Position numbers and translations under genes: made by a program. This document shows, piece after piece, positions 1 to 7,520 of a stretch of 19,374 nt of DNA (position 1 is the stretch's first letter; each line of letters begins with the position of its first letter). The notes under the pieces are model-generated. The model was not told the DNA's origin and did no database searches. It worked only from the letters and a program-made list of their open reading frames with translations. The DNA comes from an uncultured Corynebacterium sp. (lineage in GTDB: Bacteria > Actinomycetota > Actinomycetes > Mycobacteriales > Mycobacteriaceae), in contig CAMILJ010000022.1 of the NCBI GenBank assembly GCA_946222625.1, forward strand, positions 1 through 19,374, given 5' to 3'.

Positions 1-33
1 GGAGGTCGAAGGGTATGCGGCGGTGGTGGTCAT
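1..33 (-). CDS. Partial leftward gene, N-terminus only, unknown product
   Basis: Only the first 11 codons are inside the window, reading MTTTAAYPSTS from an ATG at 33-31 on the minus strand. The start is supported by a purine-rich Shine-Dalgarno sequence, GGGGGAG (39-45 on the plus strand, 5 bases of spacing), and by a promoter-like region upstream. Eleven residues are too few to recognise a family, so no function is proposed. Confidence 0.6.
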   Translation of the reverse strand, partial: MTTTAAYPSTS

Positions 34-57
34 GGTATCTCCCCCGAGAAACATGAG

Positions 58-75
58 TTAGAAGAAATGTTCTAA
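58..75. promoter_or_regulatory. Perfect 6-bp dyad, possible operator
   Basis: TTAGAA, six bases, then TTCTAA form a perfect inverted repeat in an 18-bp site. It overlaps the predicted start of transcription of the leftward gene, as expected for a TetR- or MarR-type operator. The regulator is unknown and cannot be read from the window. Confidence 0.4.
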
Positions 76-80
76 TCATG

Positions 81-86
81 ATTCTA
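81..86 (-). promoter_or_regulatory. Putative -10 hexamer for the leftward gene at 33
   Basis: On the minus strand the hexamer reads TAGAAT, close to the corynebacterial -10 consensus. It would place the transcription start near 74 and give a leader of about 40 nt that contains the Shine-Dalgarno site of the gene starting at 33. No clear -35 is visible. The dyad at 58-75 would sit on the transcription start and the palindrome at 104-115 near the -35 position. Confidence 0.45.
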
Positions 87-103
87 CCGGCACGCACCAC
101 ACA

Positions 104-115
104 TGGCTATAGCCA
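104..115. promoter_or_regulatory. Perfect 12-bp palindrome TGGCTATAGCCA
   Basis: A self-complementary 12-mer lies about 18 bp upstream of the putative leftward -10. It may be a second operator element or chance. The rest of the stretch 116-223 holds another 10-bp palindrome, GGTGGCCACC (152-161), but no gene that I can support. Confidence 0.3.
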
Positions 116-223
116 GCAACAAATTCGTGTCAAATGGTCACTACAAACGGGGGTGGCCACCATGGGTTAGTTGATGTGTTCGATCCTCAATCGACAGCGG
201 CGACTGGGGTTAAGACGATCAAT

Positions 224-255
224 GCCCCACGCGCGTTGTCGGTGGCACGTGGGGC
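224..255 (-). terminator. Putative terminator of the small membrane protein gene
   Basis: GCCCCACG (224-231) pairs perfectly with CGTGGGGC (248-255) across a 16-base loop, just beyond the stop codon at 265 of the leftward gene. The sequence following the stem in the leftward direction is not a clean T-run, so termination strength is uncertain. Confidence 0.5.
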
Positions 256-264
256 GCGGGGGAT

Positions 265-588
265 CTACTGGGCGTCGGAAAGCGCGTAGGCAGCGCCAGC
301 ACTTGCGGCGGTGACGGTCAGCACTGCCGGCCAGGAGCCAATCTTCTTAGCCAGCGGGTGAGAGAGGCCAAACGCGCCGGTGTACAGAGCTGCCAGACCA
401 GCGGTAGTGGCTGGGTTCGTCTTAGCCCACCAGCTGCGTCCAGCCCAGACGCCAGCGGCGGCAAGCACCACGCCGCCAAGCGGGCGAATGCCAGTCTCCC
501 GGGCGGTGAGCCAACCGCCGATAAGTCCCAGCGAGACAGTCGCAGCCGTCGATACGTCCTGTGGTTTCTTGATGTCAATCATTCCCAT
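265..588 (-). CDS. Small Ala/Gly-rich membrane protein
   Basis: A protein of 107 residues beginning MGMIDIKKPQDVSTAATVSL. It has about three hydrophobic, glycine- and alanine-rich segments separated by short basic turns, so it is probably a small inner-membrane protein. It resembles short uncharacterised actinobacterial membrane proteins; I know no function for it. The ATG at 588 is chosen over the longer frame reaching 657 because a TAAACT hexamer lies exactly 7 bases upstream, which suits a leaderless mRNA, and because the extension would run through the divergent promoter region. The gene is divergent from the MFS exporter at 637. Confidence 0.7.
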   Translation of the reverse strand: MGMIDIKKPQDVSTAATVSLGLIGGWLTARETGIRPLGGVVLAAAGVWAGRSWWAKTNPATTAGLAALYTGAFGLSHPLAKKIGSWPAVLTVTAASAGAAYALSDAQ

Positions 589-595
589 GCGCTTC

Positions 596-601
596 AGTTT
601 A
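596..601 (-). promoter_or_regulatory. -10 hexamer TAAACT, leaderless start at 588
   Basis: On the minus strand TAAACT ends 7 bases before the ATG at 588, with no Shine-Dalgarno sequence, consistent with a leaderless transcript. TAGCCA, 17 bases further upstream (plus-strand 619-624), resembles the -35 consensus TTGNCA and overlaps by one base the -10 of the divergent MFS gene. Confidence 0.6.
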
Positions 602-623
602 GGCCGCCTGCATGGACGGTGGC

Positions 624-629
624 TAGACT
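624..629 (+). promoter_or_regulatory. -10 hexamer TAGACT, leaderless start at 637
   Basis: TAGACT ends 7 bases before the ATG at 637 and no Shine-Dalgarno sequence is present. The predicted -35 zone overlaps the opposite-strand -10 at 596-601, so the two divergent promoters are nearly superimposed. Confidence 0.6.
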
Positions 630-636
630 TCCCTCC

Positions 637-2013
637 ATGAATCACGCAGCAACGCACACGTCAGAAAAGCAAGCTTGGCTCGCCATGGCGGCGCTGTCGC
701 TGGGCTTCTTTATGTCGTTGCTCGACCAATCCATGATTGCAGTTGCGCTTCCCGACGTCCGTCGTGAGTTCAGCGCCGACGTCAATCAGGTGCTGTGGGT
801 CTCCGCTATTTATTTGCTCGCCGTAGTCGTTCCCCTCCTGTTTACCGGAAGGCTAGGGGATATCTACGGGCAGAAGCGAATGTTTCAGCTAGGCAATGGG
901 CTCTTTGGCCTTGGTGCACTGCTTTGTGCGCTGGCGCCATCTGTAGAGTTTCTCATCGCCGCGCGGTCGCTACAAGGCCTAGGTGCCTCTATTCAGATGC
1001 CGCAGACCATGGCAGTGATCAACCGAATTTTCCCTCGTGAGCGGCGCGGCCGTGCGCTGGGCGCCTGGGGCGTGGTGGGTTCGCTAGCCACTCTTGCTGG
1101 ACCGCTTGTGGGAGGCTTCGTTGTAGCCGCGTTTGGGTGGCAGGCAGTCTTTTGGATCCACATTCCCATTGTCATTGCAGCGATTGTCCTTTCAGGCCTG
1201 TGGGTGCCTGCCTTACCGACGGCGACCGGGAGGATTGACTTCGTGTCGGTAGGGGCGTCGTTTGTCGCGTTGACCTGCTTCGTCTTTGCCGTGCAACAAG
1301 GCCCAGAGACGGGCTGGCCGTGGTGGATTTGGGCCCTCTTAGTCGCCGGGATTGTCGGAATGGTTATCTTCGTGCGCCTGCAATCATCCCGTGGGGCGGC
1401 AGCGCTCGTTCCGCTTCGGTTGTTTAAGGATCGTAACTACTCCGTGGGCACGGTGGCCATCGTGTCCATGGGCTTTATGGCTGCGTCGATGATGATTCCG
1501 ATCATGATGTGGTTACAGGTCGACCAGGGGATATCGGCGGGCGATGCCGGAATGATCGTCACGCCGATGGCTCTGGTTTCGTTGTGCGTGTCACCGCTAG
1601 CGGGCATTTTGGCAGATAAGCTGCATCCACGACGATTGGCGCTCACGGGCTTCGGCATTTTGATTGCCACGTTCACCGTGCTGTGGTTCCTCATGCACGC
1701 GGGTGTTTCGGGGTGGTGGCTGAGCCTGCCGTGCGCAGCACTAGGTGCCGGGCAGTCCTTTATTTGGGGTTCCAATGCCGCGACGACGATGCGCGATATT
1801 GATGCACATCTCATGGGAGCCGCTTCCGGTGTCTATAACACATCGCGACAAGTGGGGTCAGTGATTGGTGTGGCCGGCGTATCAGCAGTCATGCAGGTTG
1901 CCGGTGCGGCGGACTCTCTGGTCGCTATCGTTGTGATCCTTTTTGTCGGGTGTATTGCTTCGCTCTTCTTCCGGGATACCCTGCACGCTGGCGTGGAAAC
2001 TGCGAGCCTATAG
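637..2013 (+). CDS. MFS drug/metabolite exporter, DHA2 (14-TM) type
   Basis: A 458-residue integral membrane transporter of the major facilitator superfamily, drug:H+ antiporter-2 class. Visible signatures are LLDQSMIAVALPDV in TM1, motif A GRLGDIYGQKR after TM2, LQGLGASIQMPQ in TM4 and motif C-like GVVGSLATLAGPLVGG in TM5. The length fits the 14-helix group. Such proteins export toxic or metabolic compounds using the proton gradient; the substrate cannot be read from sequence. The start at 637 is preferred over an upstream extension to 358 because of the leaderless promoter and because the extension reads as non-membrane sequence antisense to the neighbouring gene. The stop lies 22 bases before pfkA. 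Confidence 0.85.
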   Translation: MNHAATHTSEKQAWLAMAALSLGFFMSLLDQSMIAVALPDVRREFSADVNQVLWVSAIYLLAVVVPLLFTGRLGDIYGQKRMFQLGNGLFGLGALLCALAPSVEFLIAARSLQGLGASIQMPQTMAVINRIFPRERRGRALGAWGVVGSLATLAGPLVGGFVVAAFGWQAVFWIHIPIVIAAIVLSGLWVPALPTATGRIDFVSVGASFVALTCFVFAVQQGPETGWPWWIWALLVAGIVGMVIFVRLQSSRGAAALVPLRLFKDRNYSVGTVAIVSMGFMAASMMIPIMMWLQVDQGISAGDAGMIVTPMALVSLCVSPLAGILADKLHPRRLALTGFGILIATFTVLWFLMHAGVSGWWLSLPCAALGAGQSFIWGSNAATTMRDIDAHLMGAASGVYNTSRQVGSVIGVAGVSAVMQVAGAADSLVAIVVILFVGCIASLFFRDTLHAGVETASL

Positions 2014-2022
2014 GGAAGCGAG

Positions 2023-2028
2023 TAGATT
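2023..2028 (+). promoter_or_regulatory. -10 hexamer TAGATT, leaderless pfkA start
   Basis: TAGATT ends 7 bases before the pfkA ATG at 2036, within the 22-bp gap after the MFS stop codon. There is no Shine-Dalgarno sequence. pfkA therefore probably has its own promoter despite the tight spacing. Confidence 0.6.
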
Positions 2029-2035
2029 GGATGTC

Positions 2036-3067
2036 ATGCGTCTTGCTGTACTGACATCCGGTGGTGATTGCCCCGGTCTGAATGCTGTTATCCGCGCGGT
2101 CGTTCGCACCGCATCCAACGAGTTCGGTGATACGGTCGTCGGCTACGAGGATGGCTGGGTTGGTCTGATGGAAGACCGGCGCCGTGACCTTTATGACGAC
2201 GCTGAAATTGACCGCATCCTCCTTCGCGGCGGAACCATCCTTGGTACCGGCCGCCTCCACCCAGATAAGTTCAAGGCTGGGTTGGATACCATCAAGGCCA
2301 ATATGGCCGATGCCGAGGTCGATGCGCTCGTCGCTATTGGTGGCGAGGGAACTCTGAAGGGTGCTAAGTGGCTTTCTGACAACGGTATCCCAGTTGTCGG
2401 TGTGCCAAAGACCATCGATAACGACGTCAATGCAACGGACTACACCTTCGGTTTCGACACGGCAGTGTCCGTGGCCACCGATGCAATTGACCGCCTCCAC
2501 ACCACTGCTGAGTCCCATAACCGCATCCTCATCGTGGAGGTCATGGGCCGCCACGTTGGGTGGATTGCACTGCATGCAGGCATGGCCGGCGGTGCGCACT
2601 ACACGGTGATCCCTGAGGTCCCATTCGATATCGCAGATATCACCAAGGCGATGGAGCGTCGCTTCCAGATGGGTGAGAAGTATGGCATCATCTGCGTCGC
2701 TGAGGGCGCACTTCCCAAGGAAGGCACCATGGACTTCGAAGCGGGAGGTGTCGATCAGTTTGGCCACCAGACCTTCAACGGAATTGGCCAGGTCATCGGT
2801 GATGAGATCAAGAAGCGCACTGGATACGACGTGCGCACGACCGTCCTCGGCCACATCCAGCGCGGCGGTACGCCGACGGCGTACGACCGCGTCTTGGCAA
2901 CCCGTTACGGCACCCACGCCGCCCGCGCCGCGCACAATGGTCAGTCCGGAATGTGTGTTGCCCTCCATGGTGAAAACATCGACCTCGTCCCGCTCGAGGA
3001 TGCCGTGGGTAAGCTGAAGGTGGTTCCGGCAAAGCGTTATGCCAACGCTCAAGCCCTCTTCGGTTAA
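2036..3067 (+). CDS. pfkA: 6-phosphofructokinase
   Basis: Phosphorylates fructose 6-phosphate to fructose 1,6-bisphosphate, the committed step of glycolysis, in the cytoplasm. The 343 residues carry the nucleotide-binding TSGGDCPGLN (7-16), GGEGT (102-106), the catalytic PKTIDND (124-130, D128 as base), MGRHVGW (170-176) and the substrate-binding GHIQRGG (272-278). Glycine at 105, where pyrophosphate-dependent enzymes have Asp, indicates ATP as donor, while lysine 125 in PKTIDND is typical of the PPi/mixed-substrate lineage; this combination is normal in actinobacterial group III enzymes. The start MRLAVLTSGG is set by the leaderless promoter; an ATG at 2031 is out of frame. It matches C. glutamicum PfkA over its whole length. 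Confidence 0.97.
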   Translation: MRLAVLTSGGDCPGLNAVIRAVVRTASNEFGDTVVGYEDGWVGLMEDRRRDLYDDAEIDRILLRGGTILGTGRLHPDKFKAGLDTIKANMADAEVDALVAIGGEGTLKGAKWLSDNGIPVVGVPKTIDNDVNATDYTFGFDTAVSVATDAIDRLHTTAESHNRILIVEVMGRHVGWIALHAGMAGGAHYTVIPEVPFDIADITKAMERRFQMGEKYGIICVAEGALPKEGTMDFEAGGVDQFGHQTFNGIGQVIGDEIKKRTGYDVRTTVLGHIQRGGTPTAYDRVLATRYGTHAARAAHNGQSGMCVALHGENIDLVPLEDAVGKLKVVPAKRYANAQALFG

Positions 3068-3106
3068 ACGCCGCGACAAGGTCGTCCATAGTTAATAAAG
3101 GTTTCG

Positions 3107-4705
3107 ATGACAAGCGTATTAGCTTTCCTTGCTGAGCAGCCGGTCCTATTGGTGTTTTTGCTGATTGGCATCGGCATGGCGCTCGGTGGCATCAAAACCC
3201 GGGGAATTAGCTTGGGTGCGGCCGCCGTTCTCTTCCTCGGTATTGCTTTTTCGGCCGCCGCCTCCGCCGTAGGCGTGGAAGCTTCCGTACCTCCCATTTT
3301 GGGAATGCTCGGCTTGGTGCTCTTCGCCTTTGGCATTGGCAATAACTCTGGCGTGTCCTTCTTTAAGTCGCTCAAAACCGCGACAGGCCCAGTGCTGTCG
3401 ATGATCGGAGTCTTCATCGTCGCGGCGCTTGCCGCGTGGGGGTTGGGTACTTATGTCTTTGGGCTATCGAATGCCACCATCGCAGGTACTTTTGCCGGTG
3501 CGGTGACGAATACCCCCGCGTTGGCGGCGGCGTCGGAAGCGACGGGTGATCCCGGGGCAGCAACCGTGGGCTACGCGGTGTCCTACTTATTCGGCGTTAT
3601 CGGCATGCTCGCGGCCACGGTGCTCGTGCTTCGCGACGCCGGTAATGACGACGACACCCTGTCACCCGTCACGCGCCAGCACATGCAGATTTTGAGAGAA
3701 ATCGCGGTGGCAGAGATTGCAGACATCGGCAACGGGGAAGTGCAGGTGACCCGCCTGCGGCGCGTCGGCAGCAATGACATCGTCCTGCCGAAGTTTTTCG
3801 ATGTGTTGCACCCCGGTGATGTGGTCACGCTCGTCGGTGCCCCGGAAGATCTGGACAATATCATCGAGCGCGCTGGCCGTGAATCCCCGCAGATCCTCAA
3901 CGATGACCGCCACGAGCTTGACTTTCGCCGCATTACTATCTCCGAACACAGCTTGGCCGGCATGACTATTGCGGAGCTGAACAACCAGCTGTCTGACCGG
4001 TGGGGCGCGCGCATTTCGCGTGTTCGCCGTGCGGATAACGATCAGGTTGCTATCCCCGAACACATCGTGGAGCTGGGTGACCGCGTACGCGTCGTGGGCT
4101 CAAAGAAGTCGCTGCGTGAGATTTCAAATTTTCTTGGGGATTCTTCGCAAGGCCTGACGGATATCAACCCCGTATCCCTCGGCCTCGGCTTGGCCCTTGG
4201 CATCTTTGTAGGACATATCGATATTCCGCTTCCGGGTGGATCTTCCTTCAATCTCGGTGCCGCCGCCGGTGTTCTCATCGTCGCGTTGGTCATGGCGCGG
4301 GTTGGGCGAATCGGCAATACAGTGACCGCATTGCCGCATTCAGCTAATACGATTCTTTCCGAGCTCGGCCTGTTGCTCTTCTTGGCCCAGGCCGGAACGA
4401 ATGCGGGCGGGGAGATCGCCGGTGCCTTTACAGGCGGTGCATGGTGGAAAATTCTCCTGCTCGGTGCAATCATCACCACGCTGGTCGCATTCGGGTTTGC
4501 CTTCGTCATGCGCCGCTTTCTGCACGTGGGTGCTACCAAGACTGCGGGCGCTATGGCCGGGGCTCAGACTCAACCAGCAGTTCTCGCTTTTGTGAATAAT
4601 CGGACAAGCACGGATCAGCGTGTGTCCTTGGGCTATGCCATGGTGTATCCGGCGGCCATGATTGCCAAAATTCTTATTACGCACGGCATCACCTTGTTGG
4701 GTTAG
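3107..4705 (+). CDS. AspT/YidE-family transporter with two RCK-C domains
   Basis: A 532-residue integral membrane protein of the aspartate:alanine exchanger (AspT) family. The N-terminal membrane half (about 1-180, five helices) contains GAVTNTPALAAA. A cytoplasmic middle section (about 190-350) has two successive RCK-C/TrkA-C type domains, each ending in a GD-V-x-V-G pattern. The second membrane half (about 355-532) contains AGAQTQPAVLAF, the mirrored family signature. C. glutamicum SucE, a succinate exporter, belongs to this family, but orthology cannot be settled from context. A dicarboxylate or amino acid is therefore a likely but unproven substrate. The ATG has an AAAGG Shine-Dalgarno (3097-3101, 5-base spacing), unlike its leaderless neighbours, so it may be read from pfkA or from a promoter in the 39-bp gap. 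Confidence 0.85.
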   Translation: MTSVLAFLAEQPVLLVFLLIGIGMALGGIKTRGISLGAAAVLFLGIAFSAAASAVGVEASVPPILGMLGLVLFAFGIGNNSGVSFFKSLKTATGPVLSMIGVFIVAALAAWGLGTYVFGLSNATIAGTFAGAVTNTPALAAASEATGDPGAATVGYAVSYLFGVIGMLAATVLVLRDAGNDDDTLSPVTRQHMQILREIAVAEIADIGNGEVQVTRLRRVGSNDIVLPKFFDVLHPGDVVTLVGAPEDLDNIIERAGRESPQILNDDRHELDFRRITISEHSLAGMTIAELNNQLSDRWGARISRVRRADNDQVAIPEHIVELGDRVRVVGSKKSLREISNFLGDSSQGLTDINPVSLGLGLALGIFVGHIDIPLPGGSSFNLGAAAGVLIVALVMARVGRIGNTVTALPHSANTILSELGLLLFLAQAGTNAGGEIAGAFTGGAWWKILLLGAIITTLVAFGFAFVMRRFLHVGATKTAGAMAGAQTQPAVLAFVNNRTSTDQRVSLGYAMVYPAAMIAKILITHGITLLG

Positions 4706-4735
4706 GCGATTGCGCACGGTGTCGCGTTGACATAC

Positions 4736-4741
4736 TAAGAT
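4736..4741 (+). promoter_or_regulatory. -10 hexamer TAAGAT, leaderless gatB start
   Basis: TAAGAT ends 7 bases before the ATG at 4749 and overlaps an upstream in-frame ATG at 4740. This favours MTAAMYDL as the true N-terminus, because the earlier ATG would lie inside the -10. TTGACA at 4727-4732 is too close to act as its -35. Confidence 0.6.
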
Positions 4742-4748
4742 GGCACGC

Positions 4749-6254
4749 ATGACTGCTGCGATGTATGACCTGATGGACTACGACGAAGTCCTGGACAAGT
4801 TCGAACCCGTAATGGGCATGGAAGTTCACGTGGAGCTCAATACGGAAACCAAGATGTTCTCCACCTCTCCCACGAATTTCAACGCAGCCCCCAACTCTAA
4901 CGTTGACCCGGTATCCCTTGGTCTACCGGGAGCCTTGCCCGTAGTGAATTCTAAGGGCGTGGAAGGCGCGATCAAGATCGGTCTGGCGCTGAACTGCAAG
5001 ATTGCGGAATCGTCGCGCTTTGCCCGCAAGAATTACTTCTACCCGGATCAGCCGAAGAACTACCAGATTTCCCAGTACGATGAGCCGATTGCCTACGACG
5101 GCTACCTTGACGTCGTCCTCGATGACGGCACCGAGTGGCGCGTGGAAATTGAGCGCGCGCACATGGAAGAGGACACTGGAAAGCTCACCCACTTGGGTGG
5201 CGCCGATGGCCGCATCCACGGTGCTACATCCTCGCTGGTAGATTGTAACCGCGCGGGCATCCCGCTCATCGAGATCGTGACCAAGCCGATTATCGGCGCC
5301 GGCGAGCGTGCCCCCGAGGTCGCCCGTGCCTATGTGTCCGCACTGCGCGAGCTCGTCGCAGCGTTGGGCGTTTCCGATGCCCGCATGGATCAAGGTTCGA
5401 TGCGCGTGGACTCCAATGTGTCTCTGCGCCCGGTGGGTCAGGAGGAGTTCGGCACCCGCACCGAAACCAAGAACATCAACTCGCTGCGCTCGGTGGAGCA
5501 GGCGGTGCGTTTTGAGATGCAGCGCCAGGCACAGGTGCTTGTCGACGGCGGAGAGATCGTCCAAGAAACCCGCCACTACCAGGAAACGGATGGCTCGACC
5601 TCGAAGGGCCGCCCGAAGGAGACAGCGGAGGACTACCGCTACTTCAACGACCCGGACCTGCCGCCGGTGATCGTTTCCCGCGAGTGGGTAGAAGAGATCC
5701 GCCAAACCTTGCCGGAGATGCCGTGGATTCGCCGCGCACGCATCCAGGAAGAATGGGGCCTCAAGGACGAGGAGATGCGTGACCTGGTCAATGCCGGGGC
5801 GCTCGACCTCATCATCGAAACCGTTGAAGCCGGAACCAGCCCGGATGAGGCCCGCTCTTGGTGGGTTTCTTACCTGACCGGTAAGGCCAATGAGGCCGGC
5901 GTCGAGCTGAGCGCTCTCGACATCACCCCGGCTCAGGTCGCGCGCGTTGTCGAGCTGGTCAAGGAAGGCAAGCTGACTACCAAGCTTGCTCGCAAGGCGG
6001 TCGACGGCGTCCTCGAAGGCGAGGGGGATGTCGACGAGGTCGTCGCCAAGCGCGGGCTCGAGGTCGTGCGCGATGACGGCGCTATTGAGAAGGCCGTTGA
6101 TGATGCCCTGGCTGCCAATCCGGACATCGTGGAGAAGTACAAGGCCGGCAACAAGAAGGTCACCGGCGCCATTGTTGGTGCGGTCATGAAGGCTACCCAG
6201 GGCAAGGCTGACCCGGGACAGGTCAATAAGCTGATCGCTAAGAAGCTCTCCTAG
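4749..6254 (+). CDS. gatB: Aspartyl/glutamyl-tRNA amidotransferase subunit B
   Basis: Subunit B of the GatCAB complex, which converts Glu-tRNA(Gln) and/or Asp-tRNA(Asn) to the correct amidated forms, needed in organisms without GlnRS. GatB activates the misacylated tRNA with ATP. The 501 residues show the GatB/PET112 catalytic cradle (VMGMEVHVEL near the N-terminus, KNYFYPDQPKNYQISQ, RAHMEEDTGKLTH, DCNRAGIPLIEIVT, ETKNINS, EDYRYFNDPDLPP). The helical and YqeY-like tail (about 330-501) ends in VTGAIVGAVMKATQGKADP. Length and N-terminus match C. glutamicum GatB. ATG 4740 is an in-frame alternative adding MAR. gatA and gatC are not in the window. Confidence 0.96.
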   Translation: MTAAMYDLMDYDEVLDKFEPVMGMEVHVELNTETKMFSTSPTNFNAAPNSNVDPVSLGLPGALPVVNSKGVEGAIKIGLALNCKIAESSRFARKNYFYPDQPKNYQISQYDEPIAYDGYLDVVLDDGTEWRVEIERAHMEEDTGKLTHLGGADGRIHGATSSLVDCNRAGIPLIEIVTKPIIGAGERAPEVARAYVSALRELVAALGVSDARMDQGSMRVDSNVSLRPVGQEEFGTRTETKNINSLRSVEQAVRFEMQRQAQVLVDGGEIVQETRHYQETDGSTSKGRPKETAEDYRYFNDPDLPPVIVSREWVEEIRQTLPEMPWIRRARIQEEWGLKDEEMRDLVNAGALDLIIETVEAGTSPDEARSWWVSYLTGKANEAGVELSALDITPAQVARVVELVKEGKLTTKLARKAVDGVLEGEGDVDEVVAKRGLEVVRDDGAIEKAVDDALAANPDIVEKYKAGNKKVTGAIVGAVMKATQGKADPGQVNKLIAKKLS

Positions 6255-6296
6255 CCGGTAGCGATTTCCATTAGGCGAGGTCAGGCGGCTGCGGGG

Positions 6297-6302
6297 TACC
6301 GT
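6297..6302 (+). promoter_or_regulatory. -10 hexamer TACCGT, leaderless adh start
   Basis: TACCGT ends 7 bases before the ATG at 6310. The surrounding decamer GTACCGTGGT (6296-6305) recurs exactly at 7445-7454 upstream of the next gene. No Shine-Dalgarno sequence is present. Confidence 0.5.
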
Positions 6303-6309
6303 GGTCGCC

Positions 6310-7365
6310 ATGACTATTTCTACTAAAGCACTACAAAAGACAGGCCCAAACGAACCTTTTAAGGTTGTGACCATCCAGCGTCGCGAGCCCCGCGCCGATG
6401 ACGTCGTCATCGACATCAAGGCTGCGGGCATCTGCCACTCGGATATTCACACCATTCGCAACGAATGGGGTGAGGCGCACTTCCCGTTGACCGTTGGTCA
6501 TGAGATCGCCGGCGTGGTTTCCGCCGTGGGGGAGGACGTCACCAAGTTTCAGGTGGGTGACCGCGTCGGCGTTGGCTGCCTAGTGAATTCCTGCGGCGAG
6601 TGCGAGCAGTGCCAAGCTGGAATGGAGCAGAACTGTCTCAAGGGTGGTGTGGGCACCTATAATTCCACCGACGTCGACGGAACGATTACCCAAGGTGGTT
6701 ATGCGGAGAAGGTCGTGGTGAACCAGGATTTCGTCCTGCGTATCCCGGATGCCCTTGACTTTGATGTAGCCGCGCCCTTGCTGTGCGCCGGCATTACCAC
6801 CTACTCTCCTCTGGCTCGCTGGGACGTCAAGGAAGGACAGAAGGTGGCCGTCGTGGGGCTGGGCGGCTTGGGGCACATGGGCGTGCAAATCGCTGCCGCC
6901 AAGGGCGCGGATGTCACCGTCATCTCGCGCACCTCGCGCAAGGCAGAGGAGGCTAAGAAGCTGGGCGCGAACCGTACGCTCGCCACCACCGAAGAAGAGG
7001 ACTTTTTCAAAAACCACCGCGGGGAGTTCGATTTCATCCTCTCAACCATTTCGGCAGAGTACAGTCTCGAGGACTACCTGCGGATGCTCAAGCCGCGCGG
7101 CATCATGTCTGTCGTGGGACTGCCGCCGGAGGCCCTGCCATTGCGCCTCAACCGTCTGGTAGGCGGTGGCAAGGTGCTCACCGGTAACAATATTGGCGGC
7201 ATCGCCGAAACCCAGGAAATGCTGGATTTCTGCGCCGAGCACGGCCTGGGAGCGGTCATTGAGAAGGTCGGCGTCGATGACGTCGATGCCGCCTATGAGC
7301 GCGTCGTTGCTGGTGACGTGAAGTTCCGATTCGTCATTGATACCGCTACGTTTGCCGAGCATTAA
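6310..7365 (+). CDS. Zinc-dependent alcohol dehydrogenase, cinnamyl-alcohol/YahK type
   Basis: A 351-residue medium-chain dehydrogenase/reductase, expected to interconvert alcohols and aldehydes with NADP(H). Catalytic zinc ligands are C42 (GICHSDIH), H64 (GHEIAG) and C159 (LLCAG). The structural zinc site is C95, C98, C101 and C109. The Rossmann motif is GLGGLG (183-188), and the following strand ends in SRTSRK, whose serine and arginine favour NADPH over NADH. The aldehyde substrate cannot be inferred. The GTG at 6301 would add MVA, but it lies inside the -10, so ATG 6310 is preferred. The gene stands alone between gatB and a hairpin at 7389-7419. Confidence 0.9.
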   Translation: MTISTKALQKTGPNEPFKVVTIQRREPRADDVVIDIKAAGICHSDIHTIRNEWGEAHFPLTVGHEIAGVVSAVGEDVTKFQVGDRVGVGCLVNSCGECEQCQAGMEQNCLKGGVGTYNSTDVDGTITQGGYAEKVVVNQDFVLRIPDALDFDVAAPLLCAGITTYSPLARWDVKEGQKVAVVGLGGLGHMGVQIAAAKGADVTVISRTSRKAEEAKKLGANRTLATTEEEDFFKNHRGEFDFILSTISAEYSLEDYLRMLKPRGIMSVVGLPPEALPLRLNRLVGGGKVLTGNNIGGIAETQEMLDFCAEHGLGAVIEKVGVDDVDAAYERVVAGDVKFRFVIDTATFAEH

Positions 7366-7388
7366 GAGGTGAGCCGCCTCATGCTTTA

Positions 7389-7419
7389 GCGGCCATTGGA
7401 GCAAGCTCTCCACGGCCGC
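7389..7419 (+). terminator. Probable terminator after the alcohol dehydrogenase
   Basis: GCGGCC (7389-7394) pairs with GGCCGC (7414-7419), and inside it TGGAG (7397-7401) pairs with CTCCA (7408-7412), giving an 11-bp stem with a small internal loop. It is followed by ACACATGTTTTCC, a weak T-run. The position 24 bases after the stop fits an intrinsic terminator. Confidence 0.6.
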
Positions 7420-7445
7420 ACACATGTTTTCCTGTCGTGATGGAG

Positions 7446-7462
7446 TACCGTGGTAGTAGTGT
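7446..7462 (+). promoter_or_regulatory. Putative promoter region of the YkvI-family gene
   Basis: Two TAnnnT hexamers are present: TACCGT (7446-7451), inside a decamer identical to the adh promoter, and TAGTGT (7457-7462). Either would give a leader of about 80-95 nt before the GTG at 7551, the longest 5' leader among these non-ilv genes. I cannot decide between them. Confidence 0.35.
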
Positions 7463-7484
7463 GCCGCCGTACTTCATCAAAGGT

Positions 7485-7520
7485 ATGGCGCGTTTTTATG
7501 CGCTAGCCATAAAGCATAAA
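7485..7520 (+). promoter_or_regulatory. Two mutually exclusive hairpins in the 5' leader
   Basis: ATGGCGC (7485-7491) can pair with GCGC (7500-7503) plus CCAT (7507-7510), with TAG bulged. Alternatively TTTATGC (7495-7501) pairs perfectly with GCATAAA (7514-7520). The two helices share bases 7500-7501 and interlock, so only one can form. The second hairpin ends 30 bases before the GTG. A regulatory role is possible but unproven. Confidence 0.35.

Noticed and set aside
358..636. N-terminal extension of the MFS gene in the same frame
   Set aside because: It runs antisense to the small membrane protein gene and through the divergent promoters. The translation is Pro/Ser/Arg-rich and unlike a transporter. 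ATG 637 has its own -10.
2036..3067. Pyrophosphate-dependent phosphofructokinase
   Set aside because: Lysine in PKTIDND suggested it, but GGEGT keeps the glycine that permits ATP; the combination is normal for actinobacterial ATP enzymes.
1925..3079. 384-codon open frame on the minus strand opposite pfkA
   Set aside because: It is complementary to a clearly conserved pfkA and has no promoter or Shine-Dalgarno signal; a codon-bias shadow.
4923..6431. 502-codon open frame on the minus strand opposite gatB
   Set aside because: gatB is unmistakable by family motifs over the full length. The antisense frame is open because of high G+C codon use, and its translation has no recognisable domain.
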